Assembly (NCBI GenBank): GCA_026419785.1
Contig: JAODTK010005110.1
Location: 124,001 to 188,000, forward strand
Direction: 5' to 3'
Source of the DNA: Sclerodactyla briareus
Taxonomy: Eukaryota; Echinodermata; Holothuroidea; Dendrochirotida; Sclerodactylidae
DNA: 64,000 nt
The notes beneath the pieces are model-generated. The model ran no database searches, was not told the DNA's origin, and saw nothing but the letters and a program-made list of their open reading frames with translations. A program made the translations under genes and the position numbers. Below, one piece after another: positions 12,377 through 22,800 of the stretch. The first letter of the stretch is position 1. Each line of letters opens with the position of its first letter.

Positions 12377-13560
12377 AAGTTGTTCAATGAACTGAAGGAG
12401 AAATATCTCGACCCTGTAGATTTGGGGAGCTGTAGGTTTGCGGAATACCAACAGGCTAAAGGGAAAATCTTGCGGGAGTACGACGAGAAAGCGAGAGGTC
12501 CAACCAAAGAAACGGTCAGAGAAAAAGTCCGCGAGGAGATCGATAGAAATTTGGATCTGAGTGAAATCCCAGTAGCTGATTTCGCGTTCAGAGATGCTCT
12601 CGAGTCGCACCGAGATGTACTAATCAACATCGTCAACGAAGGACCATTGGATGTGGGAGTCATTGCGGAAAAATTCAAACTTGCGGATGAAGAGGTTAAA
12701 GACGAATTTCACAGTCGATGCCAAGGTATCAATCTCGCTAAGCTGGAGCAGAACACATTAATGCTACTTCAGAAGCTGGAAGAGAAGAAACAGCATTTCC
12801 TGCAGGTGAACAACACACTAGCGCACCATCGATGTGGGGGGAGTAATGCTAACAGAGAGCAGTAGCAAATGTACTCAAGGATTCTAGAAAATTGTACAAG
12901 AGAATTACTGAGATGGATCTTGCAGATAACATGAACATCACCGCCAAATTTGAAGAAATAAAAGAAAACATCTCAAGTACTCGACGAAATGCAATGGGAC
13001 CTACCAAAGTGCATGTCAGAATGAGAGCAAAGAAAGAAATGGAGCGGGACATTATTCGTCTGAAGAAAGTAATCTCGAACGAGGCTCTAACGATGGCGAT
13101 TAACATGTACCACAAGAAAACAGCTGATATAGCAGAGGAGGGACCTGTGGAGGACGCAGTGCTGGCAAAAAAGCATCGGCATGCAGTGGAAGAAACGAAG
13201 AAGTGGTTCAAGGAAAGACTGAAAGGTTTCGAAGAATTGGCTGTCAAGGACAATGAACAAATCCTAGACGATTTGACCAGAGCTCCCGAAGTACAACTAG
13301 TTGTTGTAACTACGGGAAATCTCTCTCACTGTGTAACGAACTTTCCGATAAAATCGCAAATGAGACGGGAACTGCCGCAAAACATTTGATACCTGTAATC
13401 AATCTGGAAAGTTTGAATGCTCAGGGTGACGGCTTTGCGAGACTGGACCAGCTTAAGGAGAGTTCGATGAAGCAGTATGACGACAACTTGGCTCGTGGAA
13501 CCAGCAAAGAAGCCTTCAAGATTGATGTGTGAAGAACGGATTGACCGCTGCTTGATGAAC
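12377..13560 (+). CDS. exon part: three helical modules resembling GBP C-terminal domain
   Basis: Three open frames follow one another with frame changes: 12380-12865, 12892-13389 and 13305-13533. Each begins a similar module of about 155 residues. Module 1 has AEYQQAKGKILREYDEKARG, GPTKETVR and an acidic-basic helix. It continues with ALESHRDV, NEGPLDV, EEVKDEFHSRC and LLQKLEEKKQHFLQVNN. Module 2 has AKFEEIKENI, AMGPTKVHVR, ALTMAINMYHKK, EEGPVEDAVL and EETKKWFKERLKG. Module 3 has LDQLKESSMKQYDD and ARGTSKEAFK and then breaks. The pattern AL..Y....P....L..H..E..A..F followed by L..LE.KK..F...N fits, by eye, the helical middle/C-terminal domain of guanylate-binding proteins. No P-loop (GxxxxGKS) or RD motif is visible in this exon or upstream. 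The assignment is by recall and could be another long-helix family. Confidence 0.45.
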
Positions 13561-13999
13561 ACAAGAAAATACCTTGCAGTATCTCATCTGCAACTGAAGG
13601 AGTAACTACACGATACACGTAATAACTGTAAAATAATGAATATAAGCTTGCAGGCACCCAGCCACCCAGTCTGGATTCCCCATTTAAGGACATTTGCAGA
13701 GCCACCTTTAGGACGAGAGATGGAAGAGGAAAGCAGAGTTGAATGACAGGAGCCAATTGTCGCACATGATGAGATGCCTCGTTCAAGAATTACCTGCGCG
13801 GTCAGGTTTACCCAGCGACAATTACGTTTTTACAGCTTCCATTATGATGCAACACGCACACAACTGGAGTAGCCATCCTTATGAAAGTCATCGGTATAAT
13901 CGGAGAGTTTGAGACGGGAGTTCTGGACACAGACCATTCCACAACTATGAGAATTCTGGCAACTATGTCTGGGTAGATGAGCTGAATCCTATGTTATAA
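13561..13999 (+). CDS. possible Tyr/His-rich tail of the CARD/GBP-like gene (broken)
   Basis: Downstream of module 3 the sequence still looks coding but shifts frame several times. Between about 13855 and 13990 one frame reads NWSSHPYESHRYNRR, one stop, DGSSGHRPFHNYENSG and then NYVWVDEL. It is rich in Tyr, His and Asn and unlike the intergenic DNA. It may be the C-terminal tail, followed by the microsatellite region. No domain is recognised and the end of the gene is not defined. Confidence 0.25.
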
Positions 14000-14121
14000 C
14001 TGAACGCAGTACTCAGCCAGATAAGTACTAGACTGCCAATCTTTCAGCAGCAGCTATGTGTGGTCGGGTACTCGCAAATAGTCTTCTTGGCTTAACTCAT
14101 TCAGTGGGTTGGTGTAATATA

Positions 14122-14327
14122 CATACATACATACATACATACATACATACATACATACATACATACAGACATACATACATACATACATACATACATACAT
14201 ACATACATACATACATACATACAGACATACATACATACATACATATGTTTGTCTGTCTGTCTATATATATATATATATATAGATATATATATATTATATA
14301 TATATATATATAGATATATATATATAT

Positions 14328-14365
<38 letters not shown>

Positions 14366-14480
14366 TTATATATATATATATATAATATATATATATATAT
14401 TATATATATATATATATATAATATATATATATATATTACTTAATACTTAGACAGACAGACAGATAGATAGATAGATATAG
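14122..14480. repeat. compound microsatellite (CATA)n-(TA)n-(GACA/GATA)n
   Basis: About 120 bp of ACAT repeats with a few GACA interruptions is followed by GTCT units, then about 170 bp of TA repeats with AATAT interruptions. The tract ends in GACA and GATA units. Open frames across it in both directions are low-complexity artefacts. Confidence 0.95.
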
Positions 14481-15479
14481 ATATTCGTTCGTAATATTAA
14501 GTCTGAATCAACCTATATAGATTTCGGTGTTTTCAAGAACTGCTGTTGTTTACATTCTAATTTAACTGTTTGAGTCAGGTGAAGACAAGGTGAGACAACA
14601 GCCAACAGGTAATCGTTATTTTATTGAATTCAGATGTTAGTATAAACAAATGGAAAATAGCTGCTTCAAATATAACATATCTATTGAATTATGAATGATT
14701 TCTAAATTAATGACTAATAGGCAAACAGGAAAGGATATTCAACTTGAACGTTATTTATTTCGGAACTTATTTCAAAAATGTTACATTATAACAAGTTATT
14801 GTATCAGAAAGTTATGAATACGTGTAACATCTGTACTCAATACTGATCAAATATAATACTGTTCAGCTAATGAAGCTATTATTGTATTCTTCACTCTGGG
14901 GAAAAACATTATGGACCAGATTTGGACCATACATCATTTCTATTCCACGCCAGTTGTTCTCATTTTCATGACGGAGCGGTGATATCATTTTCCCACTGAC
15001 AACTATCTACTACCTCCTTACTGTCATTGTCGAATGCCTTCAAGTCCTCATCCGCACGATCCCACCCTCTTTTTCCTTTCCTGGGCATGTTGGGTGGGCT
15101 GCGTCATAACAATGTTATACCGTGTGTCAGGGAATATAGCCGAAATTTAGCTAATCTCGGAATAAATTACTTACCAAAAGTGTTCTCCTCCAATGTGTCA
15201 ATGGAGGGTAGCATTATATAAAAAAGTTCACCTCACTTTAAGACAACCGTGACAGCACGCTCACTGCTAACATCTGAGGTGCCTAAAACAGCATCCGGCA
15301 GAAATGGATCGCATATATGCCCCACTGTATCATTGCTTCATCGCGTTTTTTTAGGTTTTAGCAGAAGATGCTGAATGTGATGGTAAAGCTGGTACAGGGG
15401 CACAAACTATCCAATTTTCGTGAATATATCTATTGGTGCATACGTTCTCTGACTGAGAGACAGAGGCGTTACTTGCTCT
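14481..15479. other. AT-rich stretch without a recognised gene
   Basis: No coding pattern, domain or RNA gene is seen. A 64-codon open frame at 15027-15221 has no recognisable features. Confidence 0.5.
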
Positions 15480-15900
15480 CCACTCACGTCTTCACCGGCT
15501 TTTTTTCAGCCATAGCGGGTCACGGCAAAACTACTGTTTGACATGTTTTGACGTTTGTGCAGAGTATATTGATGAACATTTGGACATCTTTCTTGATGTG
15601 CAGGCTACCAAGGAAGAGGTAATTGCGGTTAGTATTGCGATTCTCCAGTTTATTTATCACGCTCCAGATACCACTCTAAGACAACTCGGTACTACATGTT
15701 TTCACATAAGGTGGCTGGCTGCTGAACTGATCAAACAGAGACGCTACCACCAGCAGAGGCTGCAGCTGCACAACATTCTCTTCGTGCTCATCTCAAATAC
15801 GTGACTGGATTCTGTTGCAGAGCATGTCGTTGGACCCTAATGAATCTATTTCCCATGCTCTACTTATCCCTTATCGTCCATGCACCACCCCAATATGCAA
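15480..15900 (+). pseudogene. fragment of a recurrent mobile-element-associated protein
   Basis: In shifting plus-strand frames the sequence reads HVFTG, then SAIAGHGKTT, then an open frame (15538 on) with AEYIDEHLDIFL, TKEEV and QFIYHAPDTTLRQL. In another frame come RYYMFSHKVA and ETLPPAEAAAAQHSLRAHL. The order H-FTGCDT-like, S-x-GHGK-like, RYxMF, LPP-xxAAxxHxLR is, from memory, that of multicopy uncharacterised invertebrate proteins that usually end in a Cys-rich segment. The Cys-rich end is not visible here because DIRS-like sequence follows at once. At least three frame changes occur. I know no function for the family. Confidence 0.4.
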
Positions 15901-15929
15901 CCGAGAGTCTTGCATATTACATAGTACCG

Positions 15930-18105
15930 GTTGGCAACCCCGTCGCTCCTCTCTTTTCCCCAGACTTTTCGTCTGATTATCGAGTGTTTTGTTATTACCA
16001 CGAGCGGGGCGCGGTGATCGTCCGTCTGAACGGTCACCCTGCAGGCTATCTCCCGCCGGCAGATAGAGGGGGAGGAGTGGGGTCCGCGGGTTCGCAACAG
16101 CCTGGGGAGAAATCGAACCGAGGGCATGGGTTCGGGGTGATACCGGGGTGTCGATTCAAGTTCACATCCGATCGCCCCAGTTCGACCTCCCCCTCGAAAC
16201 CCAGGTGCCTACAGACCCACATCAACGCCGCGCGGTGGAGGACAAGTTCGACGCCTCGCTACGAAACCGGGTCACCGAACCGCTGCCTAGTGACCACGCT
16301 TACCCCTTCTTCTGATCGCGGGTCTCCCTGGTCGCAAAAAAGGCACCTGTGCTGCCTCATCCTGAATCAGCGCCCGTTCAACAAAGATCCGTCTGCCCGA
16401 GGATATTCCGGATGGAGTCCCTCTCCACCATCATTCCGATTCCGACGATAGACTTGAAGGACGCGTTTTTGCACGTGCCCATTCACTGTCGGTTTCCTGC
16501 CTCTCGCTACTGGTGGCAAGCCATTTTCAGTCACTCCCATTGGGCCTGTCGACGCCCCGGGAGGTCTCACGAGGGTTTGCAGGCCCATTCTCGCTTTCCT
16601 TCGGCGGGAGGGCATCACGGTCTGTGCGTACAATGGCGATTGGTCAGTTGATCAACGACGAGAAATTCTCGCTCAGACCATCTCAGTCCATCCAGTACCC
16701 CAGCACCGTCCTCGATCTTGGGGCAGGTCGCGCCTCCCCTCACTGGGGCGTGCAACCGACGTCACGGCGGCTGCGACGTCCGAGTCCCTGTGGTTCCAGT
16801 GCTGGTGGACAGAGCCGCATAGGTTCCCGCCCCTTTCGCGACTCTCACACCAGGGTGACAGTGACGACAGATGCGTCGGTAGCCCGCTCGTCAATCTCTT
16901 TGCGACGGCTAGCAATGCGCGGCTCCCGACCGTCGGCGCCAGGCGTTTTTACTCGGCGGCGTGGAAGGTCGATGCCCTCTCCTCTCGAAGGGACGGTCTC
17001 CCCGCGTGCTACCCTGTGCTTCGTCAGTCAGGTTCCCGCGAGGCTCCTGGATGGCGACGCCACCAGTCAGTTAGTTGACCCCTGATAGCCGACCCAGTCG
17101 TAGTTCCACCAGACCCGCGATTTGCTGATCGACCCTCCCGCTCCGGCCTCCCGACCCCCTTCGCTCACTCAGACAGAAGACGGATAAGCTTCGGTACTAC
17201 GTCACGCGCGCCCTGTGTCTCTTTGCGAGGAGACTATACAACAGCGCTGCCGAGCAAGCGGTGATTCTGGACTGATTGCAAACGATGCAACATCATTCCG
17301 CAGGCAGTCCGTGCGTGCGCCACCGATCACGGTTGTGATCTCATTGATTATGAGGGGAAGCAGGTGTCGATCTGGAATACTGTTTTCGTCATTGTGTCGG
17401 CATCATCGCGGTTTTCGGATGGGTCGTCTCTTGGTGACAATGACACCATACGACAGCTCTTGCGGAGGATGTTCAACGAGCGTCCCACGACGCCTCGCTT
17501 GGCTGCAGCGTGGTCTCTCACTGACGTCCTCGGCACACCGGCTGGGTCGTCGTACAAGCCCAGGCACAGGCAACACTGGAGCGTCCTTTCTCATAAAACC
17601 GTTCTTTTCTTTCTTGCCCGCGACGTACCTCCGGGCTGCAAGAGTTGTGGCCGTAAACTAACTGCTCTCACTACAACCGGGTTATCGTCGGCACGGTCCC
17701 GACGGGATACGCCTCCTTCTAGACCCGGCTTTCTTAGCGAAGAACCAGTCGGTTGCGCTCACCGTCACCTCAGGAGATTTTATCCCCCGAAGACAAGCGG
17801 CCGGTCCCCCGTCCGGGTCTTGCGCTGGCACATCGAGAGGACACGTTCGATCCGACATCATGATCAGCCTTCCCTCCCGCCTACGCAGCCGCATACACCG
17901 ACTTCCAAGGGATTCTTCCGCTGCTGGATCGTTGACTCGATTCAGCCACACGTTTTTCCTATTAGTGCGCCATGCCATGACTTCAGGGACCTCACGGCTT
18001 CTCCACAGCCTGCGGGAATTCTGAGGCATCACAAATGGGGCATTCGATGCACGAACTTCATTGAAGGAGTTAGACTCCTGAGAAGACTAATGCAATCACT
18101 ATGGT
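15930..18105 (+). mobile_element. truncated DIRS-like element, copy C (pol region)
   Basis: The GC-rich plus-strand segment carries the pol order of DIRS-type YR retrotransposons, in several frames. An RT start (SLVAKKG near 16330) is followed by FRMESLSTIIP (16405) and DLKDAFLHVPIH (about 16450-16490). Then come LPLGLSTP (16530), ILAFLRREGI (16590), and at about 16625 a CAYNGDW segment in place of the usual Y-x-DDW. RNase H/linker follows: NLFATASNARLP (about 16890-16925) and KVDALSSRR (16970). A downstream tyrosine recombinase region is likely from spacing, but I could not place its catalytic residues. No inverted terminal repeat like those of copies A and B was found, so this copy is probably truncated at both ends. 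Most of the large open frames here are shadows. Confidence 0.7.
16405..17000 (+). pseudogene. degenerate DIRS reverse transcriptase/RNase H
   Basis: This is the coding remnant within copy C. The DLKDAFLHVPI motif is the RT block with the first catalytic Asp (TIDLKDA). The second catalytic block, normally YIDDW, reads YNGDW in the best frame, so one Asp of the pair is not encoded as sequenced. The NLFATASNARLP block is characteristic of the RNase H end in DIRS elements. At least four frame shifts separate the blocks, so no intact polymerase can be made from this copy. Confidence 0.65.
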
Positions 18106-19393
18106 GAAGCAATTTCAAACATGTGCTCTAGAGAACTGATATACGGATACCTCTATTGATATTCACCTAATAATATATGGTACCCAAACCTACACACAGG
18201 CTGACATAGGTGGACACAGCGATTTGACCAGTTTAATTTTGTCAAGGAGTAAGATCGTTGTCCAAACTAGCTTTTGCAATTGATTCAGTGTTAGAGAAAT
18301 CCCCTGGTTTGACTCTTCGACGAGTCGACTGAGGAAGATGAATATTTGAAGAAAAATGAGCATAAATAATATTGAAATGAATGCTATCGTTCGATTACCT
18401 CATCTACAAGAAGAACTTCAGTCAAATTTACAGCACTCAATCATTTCTGTTCCCGGAGAAAATTATTATCAGTCCGTGATTTGAAAAAAAAAAAGAAGGC
18501 CGGCTGCAACAAATGTATATGTTTTGCAACAGAGACGTGTTCACGAAATTACGAATTGACTTAATGCTATCGTTTCAACAAAATTTTTCAATGGTAACTC
18601 TTGTATCAGTAAATACAATAGATTACCACATTGTGGGTAGCTTCGTGGTTAGAAAAGGAGGACATGAAATAAAGGCTGAATGTAACGATTTCAGTTGAGA
18701 ATTCCAGTTACTATTAGTGTTTTAGGTACTCCTACTTCCAGAGGTTGCCACGCGTCCTCCTATGGGAGTTGAGGTGATTTTTTTTTCTTCAGATATGTCA
18801 TTGAAAACCTTTACAACATATTGATCGAAATTGTAAGGAATTAGTTACCGATTTTCCAATCTACCCGACTAGTGTATCATTCTTTGTCTTAACCCATATT
18901 AGACAAAACAACTAACCCCTAAACTGTGCTCCACGAACTTTCGATGACGGTGTTTCGAACTCTTGTTCGATCTTAAGACTGGAGCTGTACTCGCAGAGCT
19001 AATCTCCGGATATGAACTGTTTGACTGCATGCTCCAGGCATAACGTATAGCTATGCTGCCATGTGCTTTAATCACAACTCCATTGAATAGATCATTCTAT
19101 TCATTGGTCATTCTATGGTCATTCTATTTCGCTTGGTTACCTACTCTGCAAAAGAGAAGGCGTGTTTCACAAACTTGTAGTATCAGACTTTGTTTAGCGG
19201 AACAATCGCCAATTCAGATCATTATAGTAAATGGTTCTAGTTACAGACCAGCGTCCGGGACCAGCGTTCGTACAAACTAGGGCGAATTCAGATCAGCACT
19301 GAATTAAGGGGGCAGTTCACTAGTGGGCACCAAATCGGAAAAAGTAGCGGAGGGGTTCATAATGGTGATTGTACCCATTTTAATTTCCGCCAG
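18106..19393. other. stretch without a recognised gene
   Basis: Moderately AT-rich, with an A run near 18484-18494. Short open frames such as 18513-18698 have no domain or splice support. Confidence 0.5.
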
Positions 19394-19655
19394 TGGTTGG
19401 GAAGGGGGCCAATAATTTTGCTGATGGGGCTGCGACTGACTATATACGCGGAGCGCCACGATCGTTTAGCGCCGAGCGTAATAGAGAATTTTGGGAGCCT
19501 GAGAGTCCTCTAGATACCAGGGAATGGCACTTCATGAGCCATTTGAGGGTTCCATATTATCATGTTCCGGTGAATTTTAATCCGGAGGGAAGACCTCTCC
19601 CTAATTCTCGTCATGGGTATCACCGTGTTGGCTACCGCCCATACATGTTATGGCA
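19394..19655 (+). CDS. candidate internal exon, unknown protein
   Basis: A 262-bp open segment lies between a good acceptor (TTTAATTTCCGCCAG, ending 19393) and a near-consensus donor (GTAAGTG at 19656). One frame is open throughout, with balanced protein-like composition: NNFADGAATDYIRGAP, SAERNREFWEPES, FMSHLRVPYYHVPVNF and RHGYHRVGYRPYML. It is rich in Arg, Tyr, His and Pro. I recognise no family. It could be an exon of an otherwise unseen gene, or a 3' exon of the gene ending near 14 kb, whose broken tail is also Tyr/His-rich; that link is speculative. Confidence 0.35.
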
Positions 19656-20750
19656 GTAAGTGAAAAAACAGTGGCTCTCTTTACCTCGGACATGACTGTT
19701 GTGAAGGTTAATTGCGCTGGTTAGTTGCGCTGGAGCATGTTCATGTTATATCCTTATAGACGTATGAGACCAGCCCATTACCCCCAGGCTTGGAGCTTTG
19801 CCCGCAGTTGATGCGAAAGGAAGAAGCCACTGCGCACAAAGCGCGCAAAACTATCAGGCTATTGGTTGTCAAATTTAGATATTTGGGCGAAAATTCCGGC
19901 GATTCAAGTCTTTTCCCTATTCGACTTGTCCAGTTTTGTGCCCATTCGTTGGACTATATTTTACTCGGATTTCAGTCTTCCTTCCTCAGAACAGAAACTC
20001 TCCGTGTTTGCCTTCGTGGCCTGCCTGCCTAACAGACCCTACTCCTTGGTCTTTAATAAACCATGGGATTGGCGGTATAACCACAGTCATTGGAATCACT
20101 CCCCCAACAAATTCAACGCCAACTGCACTCAGTGTACTCCATTCCGCAAACATATACAACTCATGATACAATGTTTGAATATGTGGGTCCTGGATTATGA
20201 TAATATATCGAAATTTTGAACAGTTCCATCCTTTGCGCAGGTATGAATACTGCAGACACTGCAGACAAAAAAAAAAAAACGTCTTATTCGCGCGTAGCGC
20301 GATATTTTTTCTAGATTCTTCGAATTCGCATGCGCAACATGACTCGTTATGCTTAAATGAAGTTCTTTTTATAACTATTGGAGTGTAGGGACAAGTTAAG
20401 GAGCGCATTTTCCTGGGTGAGTGGGCACAAATCTACCATCAAATAGTCGAAGGGGGTGCGACTCCCTAGTCCCTGTATACACTATATGCGACAAACGCAT
20501 TCAAATTGCACTTTCTGGTCAAGAATCAAAACAGTCCAGATTAGGAACCGTAGTCCGTTACACTTTCGAGCTATCTAAACAAGGCAAATCCAGGTTGCTA
20601 GCTGTCAGATGCCGACGAAAATGGTTCATCTTCGGTTTCCCCGACTATGAACTGCATACCCACTAGTTGGTGTTTGTATAATACCAGACAAGAAAAAAAA
20701 AACCATCAGAGTGCATCGGTTAACAACTATAACTAACACTATTATTATTA

Positions 20751-20804
<54 letters not shown>

Positions 20805-22465
20805 CGTTGTTCTTCCACAACCGTCCTCCTTGGTTCGTTCTTTTAATGTCCTGTCCCTCAACGACTCTGAGTCCTTCCCGGACTCTGGTGCCCACATCCT
20901 CTTGATCCTCACATCCGCAGGCCCGCAGGTCCTTGTATTTTTCTCACTTTTTCTCTTTCTTTATTATTGTTTTTAGTATTATTCGAGCACTTGAACGGCG
21001 CTCTAAGCCGAAACCGGAGCGAGTAAACAAAGACAACACGTTAGTGGTCTACGTATACAGGTATAGGAGGACTCGTGACTACAAGGGACCGACTCGCCTC
21101 TCTGGAAGCGGAGCCAGCCCTCATCTAAGAACGGGGGATGCGAACCGGGTCAGTCAGAGGAAGAGCGCCTGTGGTCAATAGGATCCCATCACTTCTCGCA
21201 ACGTGATAGTCCCCAAATACTTAGAAGAATTGAAAACATTTAAATACGTTGAAACAACTTTATATTAACTGGCGGGCCCGTGTAGCTTATTGCCGAGGCC
21301 GCTAGAATGCCGGCCCATTCACACAATCGAAAAAAAACACCAAAACGTGCAGCCTCCTTTTGGGGGCGCTGGATACTTTTCAAGTCAGCTCACCGCATCG
21401 AGTAGAAAAAGAGAGTAGACTCTAGGCGGGATCGACAACCCGCTGGTAGCAATGATACAAGCTCCTTGTGATGATGAAGGGACAGATGCGCGCACAAACA
21501 TCTCCAAATGGAATTTCACTATTTTTTAAACATGTTCAATTGACCTGATTAGACATGTTCGGGGAAGCATCCAGAATAACACCCAGGTTTTTTCTCTACA
21601 GGAAAGTGGTTAACACACACATTGCAACTTCCAAACTCCATAAAGAGTTGGCAAGAACTTTTGTTTGTAGAAACATTAACATCATTTTTTTCTTGATTTA
21701 GTAAGGGTCAATATTTTCCACCATCCCACCCTTTGATGTCTTCGTAATGCTACCGTATAGCGCGCACCCCTTAATTCTGGTTAAAACTCGACCTATAGCT
21801 GTATTTCCCTCATATAACGTGAATGTGTTTTTTAATAAACTCACGAATGTTTTCTCCACATATGAGGGGATGTGTATAGGGTGAAACTCTGGGGACCATG
21901 ATGGAGCTCGGAGAGTATGTCAGTCGGTGCCACCCTCGAGACGCATTTTAGAGATCGACTTCTCAGATACGTCTAAACCACGCTGACTGCACCACCTAGC
22001 TAAAACTGTCTTTCAAGTCGCTGTTATAATGATGTTGTGATCCACAGTATGAAGCTGCTGACTGCCATTAATAGGCATAAGAACAGCCTTGGCCAGTATA
22101 TTGATTGAAAAATATTGTATATTTATTTTGCCCATAGTAAGGCAGTCTCGGTACTGTGTTCTCGTTATAGGCAGATAGAAACTGCTCTTCAAGACCATTG
22201 CCATCCACTGGCCGTAACTACTTTGAATTTCACATATTTTTCTATCATTTGGATGAGAAAGATATATTTAGCTACAGGAAGATAACTCTTCAGGGCGCTA
22301 GGATCCAAGTGTTGGTAGGTTTTCTTCAAGCAACTAAGTGGGCAGTGTCCAAAGGAACGATTTGCTAAGAAACTTTCATATTGATTTTATTATTCGTATA
22401 TTTCCTCCTCCGCTTGAGTAACTCGAAGTTCAAATACCAACACCGTCATCAATCCCAGTATCAGC
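19656..22465. other. stretch without a recognised gene, one microsatellite
   Basis: No supported gene. An ATT microsatellite lies at about 20741-20803, with A runs at 20268-20279 and 20692-20702. An open frame at about 20980-21178 is Arg/Lys-rich with no recognised domain. Confidence 0.45.
20741..20803. repeat. (ATT)n microsatellite
   Basis: About 20 uninterrupted ATT units. The poly-Leu and poly-Asn open frames over it are artefacts. Confidence 0.95.
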
Positions 22466-22800
22466 TTGGGCATTAACAGCTTCTCCTTTCTCAATGACCT
22501 CATCAGCGCCTCATCTTTATGGATTCACTGGCTCCATATCCGATGGATTAAATGCTCCTTGAGTAGTCATAATGAGCAAGTGCGTGTTGATGGTGCTACA
22601 TCAACAGAACTGTTCCACAGGGTACTGTGCTTGGTCCCCTCTGCTTTTTTTTTTTTTTTTAATGACCTGCCAACAGCCTAGCGTGTAGAGCACCCCTCTT
22701 TGCCGATGATCGTCTCTTGTACAAAGCCATCAACTCTAAGAACGACATTTGCGCATTGCAAAGAGATCTTCACAGTCTACACAGCCAGGTACAGACTGGA
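22466..22800 (+). mobile_element. LINE reverse transcriptase fragment (CR1/L2/Jockey-like)
   Basis: In shifting frames the segment gives FLNDLISASSLWIHWL (thumb-side block with WI), VDGATSTE, VPQGTVLGPL, NDLPTA and LFADDRLLYKAI, ending LQRDLHSL. VPQGTVLGPL-x-FINDLP followed by FADD is the RT core (blocks 4-5) of CR1/L2/Jockey-type non-LTR elements. FADD holds the catalytic Asp pair and is intact. A T run (22644-22661) replaces the expected LLF residues between block 4 and INDLP. Only about 110 residues remain, so it is a dead fragment. Confidence 0.8.

Noticed and set aside
8945-13999. A complete GBP-type GTPase gene
   Set aside because: No P-loop, switch or RD motif was found on the plus strand between the CARD and the helical modules, so I call only the helical region.
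14054-14313. Open frames rich in HTYI and YVCM repeats on both strands
   Set aside because: They are translations of the ACAT and TA microsatellites.
20626-20905. Poly-Asn and poly-Leu open frames
   Set aside because: Caused by the ATT microsatellite; no flanking domain.
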